A stretch of 64,000 nucleotides of DNA, from contig NC_134283.1 of the NCBI RefSeq assembly GCF_949628215.1, forward strand, positions 22,732,975 to 22,796,974, written 5' to 3'. The number at the start of each line of letters is the position of its first letter. Position 1 is the first letter of the stretch. A program made the position numbers and the translations under genes. The notes under the pieces are model-generated. The model was not told the DNA's origin. It made no database searches and worked only from the letters and a program-made list of their open reading frames with translations. The DNA is from Phalacrocorax aristotelis (lineage: Eukaryota; Chordata; Aves; Suliformes; Phalacrocoracidae). This document shows, in pieces, positions 45,301-54,911 of the stretch.

Positions 45301-47875
45301 AGGTGGTGGGACGGCCCCGATAGGAGCCAGCAGGCCTGGGCGGTGGTCCACCCTGCACATGGCCATGCATGTTTCCTCTGGCCAGGCAGCAGGGACCCCC
45401 CTGGCTTGGCTGGGTCCCCACTGCCCTGATGCCAGCTTTGCCCTCCCACCTCCCAGGGTGGTCACGTGCTCTCAGCTGCCAAGCTGGCACTGCCCTCCAT
45501 GCCCAGCCGCACATCCATGTCAGAGTCATCGGTCACAAACCTCCTGTGAGTACGAGCATCCCTCTGAGCCCCTGGGCAGACCTTGCTGGACCCCTGCATC
45601 TGCCCCCTTCCTGGGGGTGGGTTGTGCCAGTGCTGGCAGGGGGCTGGCAGGATGCAGGCATGGGGCCCAGCATCTCCATTCCCCCCCAAGGAGGGAGAGC
45701 GGGAGCGGCGCATGCCTGGACTTGCAGGTGATTGACACTGTGCGAAGCCGCCGGGACAAGGAAGATGCTGCCATGCACCACGTGCTACGAGGAAGCCTCT
45801 ACAAGCCCCGCCGGCGGGTGAGCATTCCCTGGCTGTGGTGTGCAGCTCACCCTGAGGGTAGCAGCACCCACAAGAGGAGCAGGGATGGAGGATGCTCTAT
45901 GGGGCCAGCTGCTCACCCTGTGTCTCTTTGCCTCTCCCTCGGCCAGTACAAGGCCAGCTACAGCCGTCACTTCATCTCTCCAGATAAACAAGAGCGCCAA
46001 GATAAAGAAATCTTCCGGCAGAACATGAAGAGGCGGCTGGAAACCTTCAAGTCCACAAAGCACAATGTCTGCTCCTCCAAGAGCAAGGCCAGGCTGAAGG
46101 AAAAGGGCAGGAAAAAGGCAAGTGCTCCGCAAACTCCTGCACGGTTACTAGCTCTGAGATGTGGCCTCCCTGAGGCTGCAGACAGTGAGGTCCTTTGGGG
46201 GTTAGTTGAAGTGCTGCAGGGTGTTGGCAGCTCCAGGGCCAGTGTGGAGAACAGCTCACCTCATGTCAGTCCTGCATATGCTGCGTGTGAGCAAATGGGT
46301 CTCGCATGTCCACATGTCCTCACCATGCCAGTGCTGCCATGCGGTCGCTCTTCCCTGGGCAAAGCAGTCCTGAGCCCTGGAGGAGCCCCACATTTGTTTT
46401 TCAAGAGCGCTCAGCATGAAGTAGCCTGAACGTCAGCCCAGATCCAGGCTCAGAAGTGTGGCACTGCACCTTAAACTGGGCCTTAGGTGTCTTCCCTTGT
46501 TTGGAGGCTCTTGTAGCCATTGTAGCTGAGCTGTTTATTGTAGGGCCATGAAGATGCAACACCTAAGCACTAGGAACCACTGACTGCCAGCTGCCATCTA
46601 GCTGGAGTCAGAGTCTGTGTCCCAGGGTTACCCTGGCTTGCAGGGCTGCCTGGGTCAGGGTTAGAGGTTTGCACAAGGCAGGTCCCAGCCAGTCCCTCTT
46701 CCTTCGCAGAAGAACATATCTCTGACCAGTGATGCACCCAATGGGAAGACGCACAGAAACGTCCCCTGGCAGGAGGCAGGTAAAGCCAGTGGCAAGTGAT
46801 GTTGTAGGTCCTGGTAAGGGGACCTGTTGGGGTGGGATGGGCGCAGCCTGCTGTGCCTTCCCACTGCCAGCTTGGTGGCATGACAGCACCCAGGGTTGTG
46901 CTACCACCAAGTCCTCCCATGGGTGCAGTCCTTTCCCCACAGTGTGTCCCATCCTCCAAACTAACTCCTTCCATCTGGCTGCAGCTCCTGTCCTGGTGAT
47001 GGTCAGCTCAGAGGAGGAGGAGAGCGATAGCTCGGAGACAGAGAGAGAGGATGATGAAGGGATTGTATTCATTGCTCGAGCCACCAATGAGGTCCTGCAG
47101 GGAAAGACAACTCCTGGTAGGCACCGATGGTCGCATGCCAAGGCAGCTGCTGTTGGGTAGCTTGTGCTTCCTCCACCTAAGGAACAAAGTTGCCTTGGCC
47201 TGGGCAAAACCAAAGTCAGCAGGACATGAATGGGAGAATCACTTTTCTCTATGGCTCTGGAGGCACAGCAGAGCCTCTCTGGTGGCTCCTGCATCCCTGG
47301 GCCAGCTGGCCATCCAGTAGTGGTTGGTTCTGCAATGTTTGCAGGGCCCAGGGAGAGAGCAAGAGCTGTGCAAGATCCCTCTCACTGTCTCTCCTTCTGC
47401 ATCCTCAGGCAGCCTGGATGTCTGCCCCAGTCCCTGCATCATCCCGCCATCACCCACGTTGGCAGAGAAGGAGCTGCCGTGGAAAGGAGACCAGGCTGAT
47501 CTGGCTGTTTACATCTCCTCGGAGACCACCAAAATCGTGCCAGTAGATATGCAGAAGGCATGGAACCAAAGCATCTCCTCCCTGGAGAGCATCGCTTCTC
47601 CCCCAGGCATTGAGAGCGGACCTCAGCATAGGAGATTTGCCTGCCCTGTGCTGGAGGAGCAACCCCAGTCTGTGAGCCAGGCAATGCCAGAGCAGAGTTC
47701 CTGCTTCCAGTTCCCCAGCCACATCTCTAAGAGCAGCCGGTCGCAGAGTGACAGCAGCCCAGATGGTGTTGAGCAGCAGGAGCTGCAGCCTTTGATGGCC
47801 ACAGAGGAGCAGGGCAGGATCCTGCCTGCCACAGAGTCCAGATGGCTGATGTTTAACAGAGCGAGCCACCTCTGA
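36184..47875 (+). CDS. SLC9A5: Sodium/hydrogen exchanger 5 (NHE5), complete coding region
   Basis: Exons: 36184-36316, 40892-41194, 41859-42022, 42324-42402, 42675-42852, 42983-43203, 43362-43564, 44148-44237, 44368-44438, 45162-45291, 45457-45545, 45691-45817, 45947-46117, 46710-46779, 46985-47116, 47409-47875. They sum to 2628 nt, or 875 aa plus stop (human about 896). All junctions are in phase; the intron after 46117 uses a GC donor. The multi-pass exchanger core runs from about residue 25 to 440, with the transport motif [12 protein letters not shown] (N195, D196) and [12 protein letters not shown] (R390). A long cytoplasmic tail follows. NHE5 exchanges Na+ for H+ electroneutrally and is mainly neuronal, cycling through recycling endosomes (family knowledge). 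The tail matches NHE5 rather than NHE3, notably the acidic-serine cluster and the QQELQPLM end. Confidence 0.92.
36317..40891 (+). other. SLC9A5: SLC9A5 intron 1
   Basis: A 4.6-kb intron, the longest of the gene. No coding exon was recognised. Its first part is still GC-rich. It closes with the acceptor TTTCCTTCTAG at 40891. Confidence 0.75.
40892..43564 (+). CDS. SLC9A5: SLC9A5 exons 2-7 (membrane exchanger domain)
   Basis: Six exons carry the transporter core. Exon 2 (40892-41194) has [32 protein letters not shown] and the [17 protein letters not shown] segment. Exon 3 (41859-42022) has [17 protein letters not shown] and the conserved ND pair at 195-196. Exons 4-6 continue the membrane helices ([31 protein letters not shown]). 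Exon 7 (43362-43564) has [18 protein letters not shown]. Exon 7 ends in phase 0 at VIVQ. Family-critical residues are all present. Confidence 0.9.
44148..47875 (+). CDS. SLC9A5: SLC9A5 exons 8-16 (juxtamembrane and regulatory tail)
   Basis: Exon 8 begins [15 protein letters not shown], the end of the membrane domain. Later exons give [17 protein letters not shown], the regulatory region [18 protein letters not shown] and [13 protein letters not shown]. An acidic Ser cluster [17 protein letters not shown] follows, corresponding to the casein-kinase-2/beta-arrestin-binding region known in human NHE5. The terminal exon carries [22 protein letters not shown]-like [11 protein letters not shown] and QQELQPLM. 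The exon at 46710-46779 ([16 protein letters not shown]) is the most divergent and follows the GC donor. Confidence 0.86.
46118..46709 (+). other. SLC9A5: GC-AG intron in SLC9A5
   Basis: The donor reads AAAAAG|GCAAGTG and the acceptor TCCTTCGCAG|AAG. Phase 0 on both sides links RKK to KNISL and matches the human order before NGKHR. Using the GT four bases downstream would shift the frame. GC-AG introns with an otherwise strong donor are a known minor class. Confidence 0.75.
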
Positions 47876-49535
47876 GGCAGACTGCAGATGAGGAAGGGGC
47901 TGGGGGCTGCGGACAGGCTGCGACCTGCTGACCACTCTGCTTCTTGCATTGTAAAGCTTGTGTGTGTCTCCATAAACTCCAGGAGTGGTAGGAGAGCCCA
48001 GTACTCCCAGAGCTGCACTCCAAGGTGGGCTTTGCCCATGCACCTACTGATGCAAAACTGGTCAATAATTGGGCTTCAGGCTGCAATAGCAGGTACCAGC
48101 CCCTGCCCACCCAGGGCAGCACAGACCCCAAATCTCTTTCTTTCTCTCTGGTCTCTACACATCTTTGCAGTGCTGGGAGGCCAGAGAAGTCCCTCCCAGG
48201 GCTGGGATCCCAGCCAGACTCAATCCCGTTGTGGCTCTGCTGCCCTCAGGTGTAGGAGTGCTGGCTTGTAGGCTGTGGCTGCTCACGGGTATGGGAGCAC
48301 GAGCTGATCTCCAGCCTGGCTGTGAGTAGGAGACTTCCAGGGAGAGAGAGGGCTGGGAGCGATGTCCAGTGCCCATCCACACCCAGCGACTGAGCCGTTG
48401 ACTTCAAGGCAGCTGCAGTGCTGGTTCCTCACAGCATGCATAGAGCTCAGCCGGGAGGCCGGAGATGAGCTCCTTGCCACGGCAGCTCTGTGTTCCCCAG
48501 GTTATGGAGGTACTGCAGAGGCAAGGCCATGACCTTCTCAGGACTGGGAGCAGTGCTCCTGGGGTTTGGCTCCAGCAGGAGCTGGACTTGTGAACCTGTA
48601 TGCACAGGGACTCCTCCAGCACCCAACCTGCTGTGCCAGCCTCGCACCTCTTGTCTGGATGTGTTCCCAATAGCTGTGGTGTTCAGTTTTCTGGCTTTGC
48701 TAGGAGGCAGCTGCCTTGCACAGCATCCTTTGCACTCATCTTGTCCATGTCCCAGTCCCTCCAGTTGCCTGGGGGCCCATCAGGTGGGAGGGCTGGTCAC
48801 GGTGTGAGGAGTGGAGCAAGCAGCAGGTATGAATGAAGATCAGGAACAGGGGTGATGGGTGAGAGCTGAGTGCATCTTCAGAGATCTGTCCCCACCACCT
48901 GCCTCGCAGCCACCCCTGCTGCCTCCTGAGAGGGTGGTGGGAGCTGGTGGCTATGGCCCTCACAGGAATTATTCCTGGTGTGACCTCAAGGGCCAAGAAT
49001 TTCTCCTCAAGAATGGCTCAGCATGCAAAAGCTCAGCACAGCAGCTGGGTACAGGCAACACGGGATGGCTGGGGATGTTCCTCTTAGGGATGAATGGGGA
49101 CTTGGGCTCTTAATGCCCCAAAGCAGGTAAATAACTAATCCAGCTACACAGGTGCGCTGAGACAGCAAATGCCAGGGGGACATTTAGATGCACTGGGTGA
49201 GTAAACCCAACATGGGGCAAGTGAGCTGGTTGTACCCCCTACTACTGTTAGCAAGGCTCAGCAAAGGCAGTTCTGCTTCGTACCTGTCCCACCGGATGAG
49301 CATGAAGTTTTTAAAAGGTTTTTATATAGTTTTGCATTTCTGGTATGCCTTATTCTGGTTTTGATTTCTGATATTGGGCCATACTAAATCTCTAGCTGGG
49401 TCAGTGTTTTCTGTAGCCATGGGCACCACAAATGACTCAAGACTTAATATCTTATTTGCAAGAATATTGTTTTAATGTGCATTGTTATATGCAGAGTATT
49501 TTGTAATGTTCAATAAATCAGAGTTGGAGCAGGCA
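47876..49535 (+). other. SLC9A5: SLC9A5 3' untranslated region
   Basis: It follows the TGA at 47873-47875 and becomes AT-rich towards the end (from about 49300). The poly(A) signal AATAAA at 49512-49517 is followed by a G/U-rich CATTGTGGTCT about 20 bases on. The exact cleavage site is inferred at about 49530-49540. Confidence 0.65.
49512..49517 (+). terminator. SLC9A5: Poly(A) signal of SLC9A5
   Basis: A canonical AATAAA within an AT-rich stretch, the first such hexamer in the expected orientation after the SLC9A5 stop, with a downstream G/T-rich element. Confidence 0.65.
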
Positions 49536-49989
49536 TTGTGGTCTAGTCTCCTTGCTGTGTGGGACCCTCTGCAATTCCTGGTTCCTGCAGCTCTTGGTTC
49601 AGTTCTCCCTTGCAAGCACCTCATCCCTGTGCCTCTCTGCTCTTCTCCACCCAAGGCCGCAGCCTCCCTTGCAGACTCGATGTGCCTAACTGGATTTCCT
49701 AGTTTTGATAATGTTTGCGGAAAATGTGAAATTCTTTCCAAACAGAAGCTTGCCTGCAGCCAGCATTAGGCTACGCCTTGGGGAGCAGCCAGCAAGAGAC
49801 CAGCAGGCAGCCAGTCCCTTGCTGCCCGGTGTCATGGCTGCCTGCGCAGCAGCAGAGTGCTGGGAGCCCAGATCTTTCCATGTCCATGCTTTCTCTTTCT
49901 TTGCCAAAAATATGGTTCAGACAGGCCTGTTTCAGGGTATTCTGGATCACAGGAACCTCCCTGCATTGGTGTGTGCTGGCTTTGCTCTT

Positions 49990-50210
49990 CCCTTGATCTG
50001 CTGGCTCCACTTTTCCCAAAGGAGGGTAAATGTGGTTTACTTGATTCACAAGATCGAAGTTTGGCTTGTATTCAACCTGGCATCTACCATCATGCCCAGG
50101 TCCTTTTTGGCAGGGTCCCTATACAGCTCCTAGCCCCAAGAGCTTTGTACTAGTCCCTCTGGAACCTCTTGTTCCTCCTGACATTTCCATCTGCCTGGCA
50201 CCCCACCGAC
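49990..50210 (-). mobile_element. Possible degraded CR1-like LINE fragment, antisense
   Basis: The plus strand includes TTCAACCTGGCATCTACC, ATCATGCCCAGGTCC and TTTTTGGCAGGGTCC. From memory this resembles the reverse complement of avian CR1 3' coding sequence, where 'catgccccaggtccttttctgcaggg' is typical. Divergence is high and I could not align it. Confidence 0.35.
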
Positions 50211-51154
50211 CCAGAGATGCTGGCTGGGCCATGCTCTGCATACTGGACCTCAGTGCCAGCGTTTCCTGCAGACACGATTGCCTTGGCAGTGCACCAGGTT
50301 GTGTGGGCCAGGTTGTTTTCCTGGAAGTGGTGGGTCTGCAGCATTCAGGTCCTCAGAGGAGGAAAAGCAGACATCTCGGCTCTGGGAATCTGAGCCTAGC
50401 AGCTAATGTGTGTGCAGGCTCATCGTGCCACCAGCCAGCAGCTGGTGAGCTTGGAGCTTCCTCTTCCCACCCTTGACCCCAGCCATGTGATCAGGGATGG
50501 TGGCTCCTACTGCACCCTTCCCTACAGGGGTTTATCAGTTTTTATTCTCAAACTCCACTCTCTGTATTTCACTTTACAGAGAGACATAGCAGGCAGCATC
50601 CTTCCTGCACAGGACTGCTCCAACCCTTCCAGCATAGCACCAAGCTGTATCTTTCAGCCTAAAAATACTAAAGTGCTTCAGTGGAAAAACCCAAGACCCG
50701 GGCCAAACCATGAACACATGTGCCCAAACCTCTGCTTCTCCAGGACAGAGTAAGGCATAACCAAAGGAGCTGCTTGTCTGACTGTAACCCAGAATGTACA
50801 ACCTCTGACTGTTATTATAAGCAACCCCATCCTGGAGCTGCCTGCCCATCACAGACCTGTCATTTTGCACGCAGGCTTCGCCTTGGAGCCTGCTATTAGA
50901 TCTGCACATTTTTTCCACAGTGATTTACTTTCTCCAAAGCTCAGCAGCTCCAGTTTCTCCTTGGTACCAGAACTTGTGAAGTCAGCAGAGGATGTAAGGC
51001 AGCTCTGGTAACAGGGGCATCAGCCAGATGGAAGAGCAAAGCTGTTCGTGATGGATTGGCGTTGGCCATCTCCCAAGTCAGCCAAGTAGCAGCATTGCGC
51101 AGTCGTCTTAAAATCACCACCTCACCATTGCACAATTTGTTGGAGCATCAAGTA

Positions 51155-51470
51155 AATTTTAGGCTGGAAGGGGCTCGGGAGGTCTGCGGTGCAATGCTGG
51201 CTCTGTCCAGGGCTGATGGCAAAGCTACAGCAGGTAGCTCAAGAGCTCTGTCCCATTGGGTTTGGAAAGTCCCCGAGGATGGAAATGTCACCCTGTCCCA
51301 GAGCCACACCGTGGCTGCACCACTCCTGTGCAGAATGACTTTCTCCTTATGCCCGGCAAGAATTTCCGCTGGTGCAACTCATCCCTGTTGCCTCTTGTCC
51401 TTCCACGTGTGCCTCTGAGAAGAGCTGGGCTCTGGTTTCTCTGTGTCCCCCTGTAGGTAGCTCCCCCCTT
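51155..51470 (+). mobile_element. Degraded CR1 LINE 3' end
   Basis: Several segments occur in the order of the avian CR1 tail: AGGCTGGAAGGG near 51161, GGGTTTGGAAAGTCCCC near 51260, GTTGCCTCTTGTCCTT near 51388, then CTGAGAAGAGCTGGGCTC. No terminal 8-bp repeats are seen, so the copy is old or truncated. CR1 is the dominant LINE of birds and other sauropsids, which supports the host call. Confidence 0.65.
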
Positions 51471-51852
51471 TGCTTTGTCTTCCTAAAGCTGGTTCTATCT
51501 GATACATATATCTATCTGTGTTGTTCTGGGGAGCTCCAAGTTGGAGCTAGTACACAGTTGTGTCTCTCAGGTACCAAGTACACAGGTACCAAGAGGAATA
51601 ATAATTTTCTTAAACCTGCCAGCTTCACATTCTCCATTGCAGCAAGGGTGCTGTTGACTCATGGGCAACCTTAGATGATTTTTCATTCTGCTCTATTCCT
51701 GGAGCACTTCTGACACCCTTGTGTGATGTTTTCATGATGGCCTGTACAGGAACAAATGGTGGAAAGCTAGTGAATGGAAGCCCAGCTTCTCACCTCCCAC
51801 TTGGCCCCAGCAAGCACAAAGCATGTCAGAGGCTTTGCCCATGCTCACGTTT

Positions 51853-52062
51853 TCACAGAGAACAGTGGGAACGTAAATGCAGGAGAATTCAGGAGTTCGT
51901 TCTGATCATATCTGCGTACACATGTTTTGGAAACACTTCAGTCCGTGTTTACTCCTCCCTGCTCCTGTCTGTCAGTCCAGGCATACATCTCACCTGGATA
52001 TGATCAGAATGAACACCTCTCCTGAGTTCTCCTGCCTTTGCCTTCCCACTCTTCGGATGTGA
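51853..52062. repeat. Long imperfect inverted repeat
   Basis: The left arm 51879-51912 (GCAGGAGAATTCAGGAGTTC...) is the reverse complement of the right arm 51997-52035 (GATATGATCAGAATGAAC...CTCCTGC), with a 5-nt insertion and two mismatches. Weaker pairing extends outward (TTTACGTTCCCACT against TTTGCCTTCCCACT). The loop is 84 nt and itself contains AAACAC...GTGTTT. It could be a miniature transposon or a hairpin-forming transcript. Confidence 0.65.
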
Positions 52063-54239
52063 AGCAGCTATCCCTGCTCCCTGCTTTCACTGGAAGCCTC
52101 CTCTGCCTGTTGATGGAGGGAACGATTCATTTTCACTCCAGAATTACCTCTGGAGGCGTGGATGCCAGCTCTGGTCCCAGACTGCTCTGCAGCACTGGCT
52201 GGTGAGGTCACGCAGAAGTTGCTCAGCTGATGGGATGCAAGCTGGCTGGGGCCGTGCAGTGAGTGGCTGGTGATGGAGCTGGGATCAGTCGGCAGCCAGG
52301 GCAGATAATGAGGAACAGATTTGCACTGGGCAGCAGTTCCCATGATGCGTTCCAGGGCAGAGCGGCCAGGATGGGAGAGTCTTTGTGCTGTGCACTGCAC
52401 CTCTCTGGTGCGTGTCAAACCAGCCCCTCGGCTCACCCGTGCCTCCTTGCCGTCTGCTGGCAGTGAGTGTCCACAGGCTCCCCGCAGAGCTGGGGACCCT
52501 CTCCAACGGCTGTGCCACCCTCCAGGCTGCAGGGCTGGCCAGGAGCCTTTCCCCACACCCTGGCTGCGTGGGGAAACAAGATGCAGTGTGGACAGGCTGA
52601 GGACAGACAAGATCAGTGGGATCTTCAGGTCAGCAGGAGCTGGGTGGGGTGATCCACACCCCCTTTTGTGGTTCAGATTTCTCTGCTTTTGCCTGGAGGA
52701 GCAAACGTGGCTGTGAGACTCCCTGCCCTGGAGGTCTGTGTGGCCAGGCTGCTGCTCCCTGAGACGCTTGCAGAACAGCCAGGATGGATGTCGACATGGT
52801 GGGGGCTTTGATTTTATGAGTACCCCAGATCCTAGAGTTGTGATCCTCCCCACAGCTGGACAAAGCTGTTCCTTGCAGCCCTGGGGAAGGCAAAGGTCCC
52901 TGAAGAAGCCACCTGGGCTCCTCTCGCATCGCCTTCTCCTGGCATCAAGTGCTGTGCAGCCAGGCTGTCCTGAAGGTAAATGAAACCTGTGGTGGGTTAG
53001 TTGGAGAGGGAGGGTGCTGAGGACACTCTGGGGAGGTGGCCACCAGCCCAGTTGGTCTGGTCGACATCAGACCACAGGTTGTCCTGAGCCTGCGGGCAAC
53101 CCATGAAGAAGGGCTTGGAAAGGCCACAGGGTACTTACTCGTAGAGACCAGGCTCTATGGAAGGTCTCCTGCATTTGTGCTTTCCTCTCTCACAGTAATG
53201 CAGGGCAATCCCTGCCTATGCACAATTTTGCCTCCCAGAGCCCAGCTAAGCCCATGGTGTTAAAGTCAGAAAGCCAGTTAAACCTTCGCTTTGGCTCCTT
53301 GGCTGGCTGGGGGGAAGGTGGTTTCTGGGCTGTGCACGCACCTGGGGCCTCACTGTGTGCAGGTCCCCGGTGGTTTTGGGGTGTTGAGGCTGTCACAGGC
53401 AGCTGGATGAGTTGTGGGCTCAGACCTGCCCTGAGAGCCCTCCTCTAAGCAAGGCTGGTGCTGGGGCCACGTGAGCATCACTTACGCAGGGGTCATCCCT
53501 CCAGAGTTCTCCTGGACATTTAGGGTCCTGCCTGCTTTCTCAGAATGCCTCACCTCTCAGGGCCAGGATAGTCTCTTGTCTACCACATACATGCATGTAG
53601 ATACATGTATTTTCAGTAGGCATCCCTACTCACGCCTCTTTATGGAGAAAGCTGGCAAAAGCTTTGAAAAGGTATCCCAAAAAGATGGGGTGGGGGCAAG
53701 AAAACAACTACGAAGGCCAAGAACTATTATGTTTTCACATGTTGTGGTGCAGGGCTGGCTGATGGAGTGCGAGCTTGTGTTTGCCGGGGCTGAAGGGCAG
53801 TTGATCAAGCAGCTTAGCCAGGCTGCTGGCAGATATTTAACCAGTGACCCTTGGTAGGCTCACTCCGATCTTTGTTTTCTCCTGCTAGGGAACAGGCAGA
53901 ATTGTTATATATGTGTGATTCCCCCCCCCCCCCTTAGCAAAAATAGCTTTTGAAGCAAACAGGAAATTACAGAGACTAAAGAGTGCAATAAAGAGTGAAG
54001 AAAGTCTAGCAGCTACCTCACGTGCCTGGATTTGTCTACAAATCCAGCTCCAGGTCGGGTGTCGCTTGACCAAAGGCAACCAGAGTGCCCCAAAACTGCT
54101 AGAAATCGGGGGACCCGTGCCTGCCCCCTCAGACCTGGGGGAGCCAAAAGCATCTTGCCTCGGAGGAAGGAGCGTGAGGGGAGCATCTTCCCCCCAACAC
54201 ACCCCGACGAGGGGGCCACACAGAGGGTTTGTGGGGTGG

Positions 54240-54530
54240 GAGAGGGGTCGGCGCTGGCTGTGACCCCGTGGGGCTGGCGCCCGGCTATGCTGGCGGAGGT
54301 GCCGCCCCACAGTGGAGCTCGTTACCCCCGGCCGGGGCGGGCTGGGCCTGCCGGGCTCCTGCGGTAGCGGGGCCGGGGGAGCCAGGAGGCCGCAGCCGCG
54401 CCGCCCAGCGTGGCCGCCAGGTGTCGCCCCCGCCCCGAGGCCTCGCCCGCTGCCAAGATGGCGGCCGCGGTTCTGGCAGGTTTTCCAGCGCCGCTCCCGG
54501 CCCCTCCGGGACCAGCCAAAGCTTGCCTCC
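54240..54530 (+). promoter_or_regulatory. Orphan CpG island and probable promoter of an unidentified gene
   Basis: The region is dense in CpG and GC boxes, far from any recognised gene start. At 54454-54465 the plus strand reads CAAGATGGCGGC, the YY1-type element that in many vertebrate genes overlaps the start codon just after the transcription start and marks rightward transcription. An ATG at 54458 opens 140 codons (MAAAVLAGFPAPLPAP...) without any recognised domain. Splicing out of this frame is likely, for example after CTGGCAG at 54479. It may be the first exon of a gene lying to the right. Confidence 0.45.
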
Positions 54531-54852
54531 CCGCCAAAACCGTCGCGTTGCCACGAAGTGGAAAGAAATATAATATATATGTGGTAGTTCCGGGTCTCTT
54601 TCAGTGTGTTTGGGGACCAGGCATGCGCGTGGCGAGCAGTTCCCTTCAACATCCCGCTGTCCCGATGGTTGGTTGTGAGGTGCAGGCAGCTGCCTGCCCC
54701 TGCCTGTTGGAGGACACCCCCTCTGTGCTGAGCCCGCTGGTGCTCTCCATCAGCTTGTGGTCTTCCTTGGACACCTTCATCTCACCCGGCAGAAAAGGCA
54801 GGCAGGGGCTGCCTTGTCATGGACAAAGTAGGACCCGAAACCAAAGGAATAC

Positions 54853-54911
54853 TCCAGGAATACCTGGAATAGGGTAGCTGGAGAGGATATTCCAGGGATA
54901 GCTGGAATATC
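54853..54911. repeat. Cluster of short palindromes
   Basis: It contains CCAGG AATA CCTGG and a perfect 10-bp inverted repeat GATATTCCAG / CTGGAATATC at 54886-54895 and 54902-54911, with a 6-base loop. The TTCCAGG / CCTGGAA core recurs four times in about 60 bases. Confidence 0.6.

Larger units (their letters stand above)
49540..54200. other. Intergenic region downstream of SLC9A5
   Basis: No exon recognised. It contains the CR1 debris, the inverted repeat described separately and a 14-base C run near 53921-53934. A long minus-strand open frame at 52068-52853 shows no domain and is regarded as chance. Confidence 0.5.

Noticed and set aside
52068-52853. 261-codon minus-strand open frame
   Set aside because: No recognised motif, no splice or promoter support; likely chance.
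53885-54652. 255-codon minus-strand open frame over the orphan CpG island
   Set aside because: The start-site motif points the other way and composition follows the GC-rich island.
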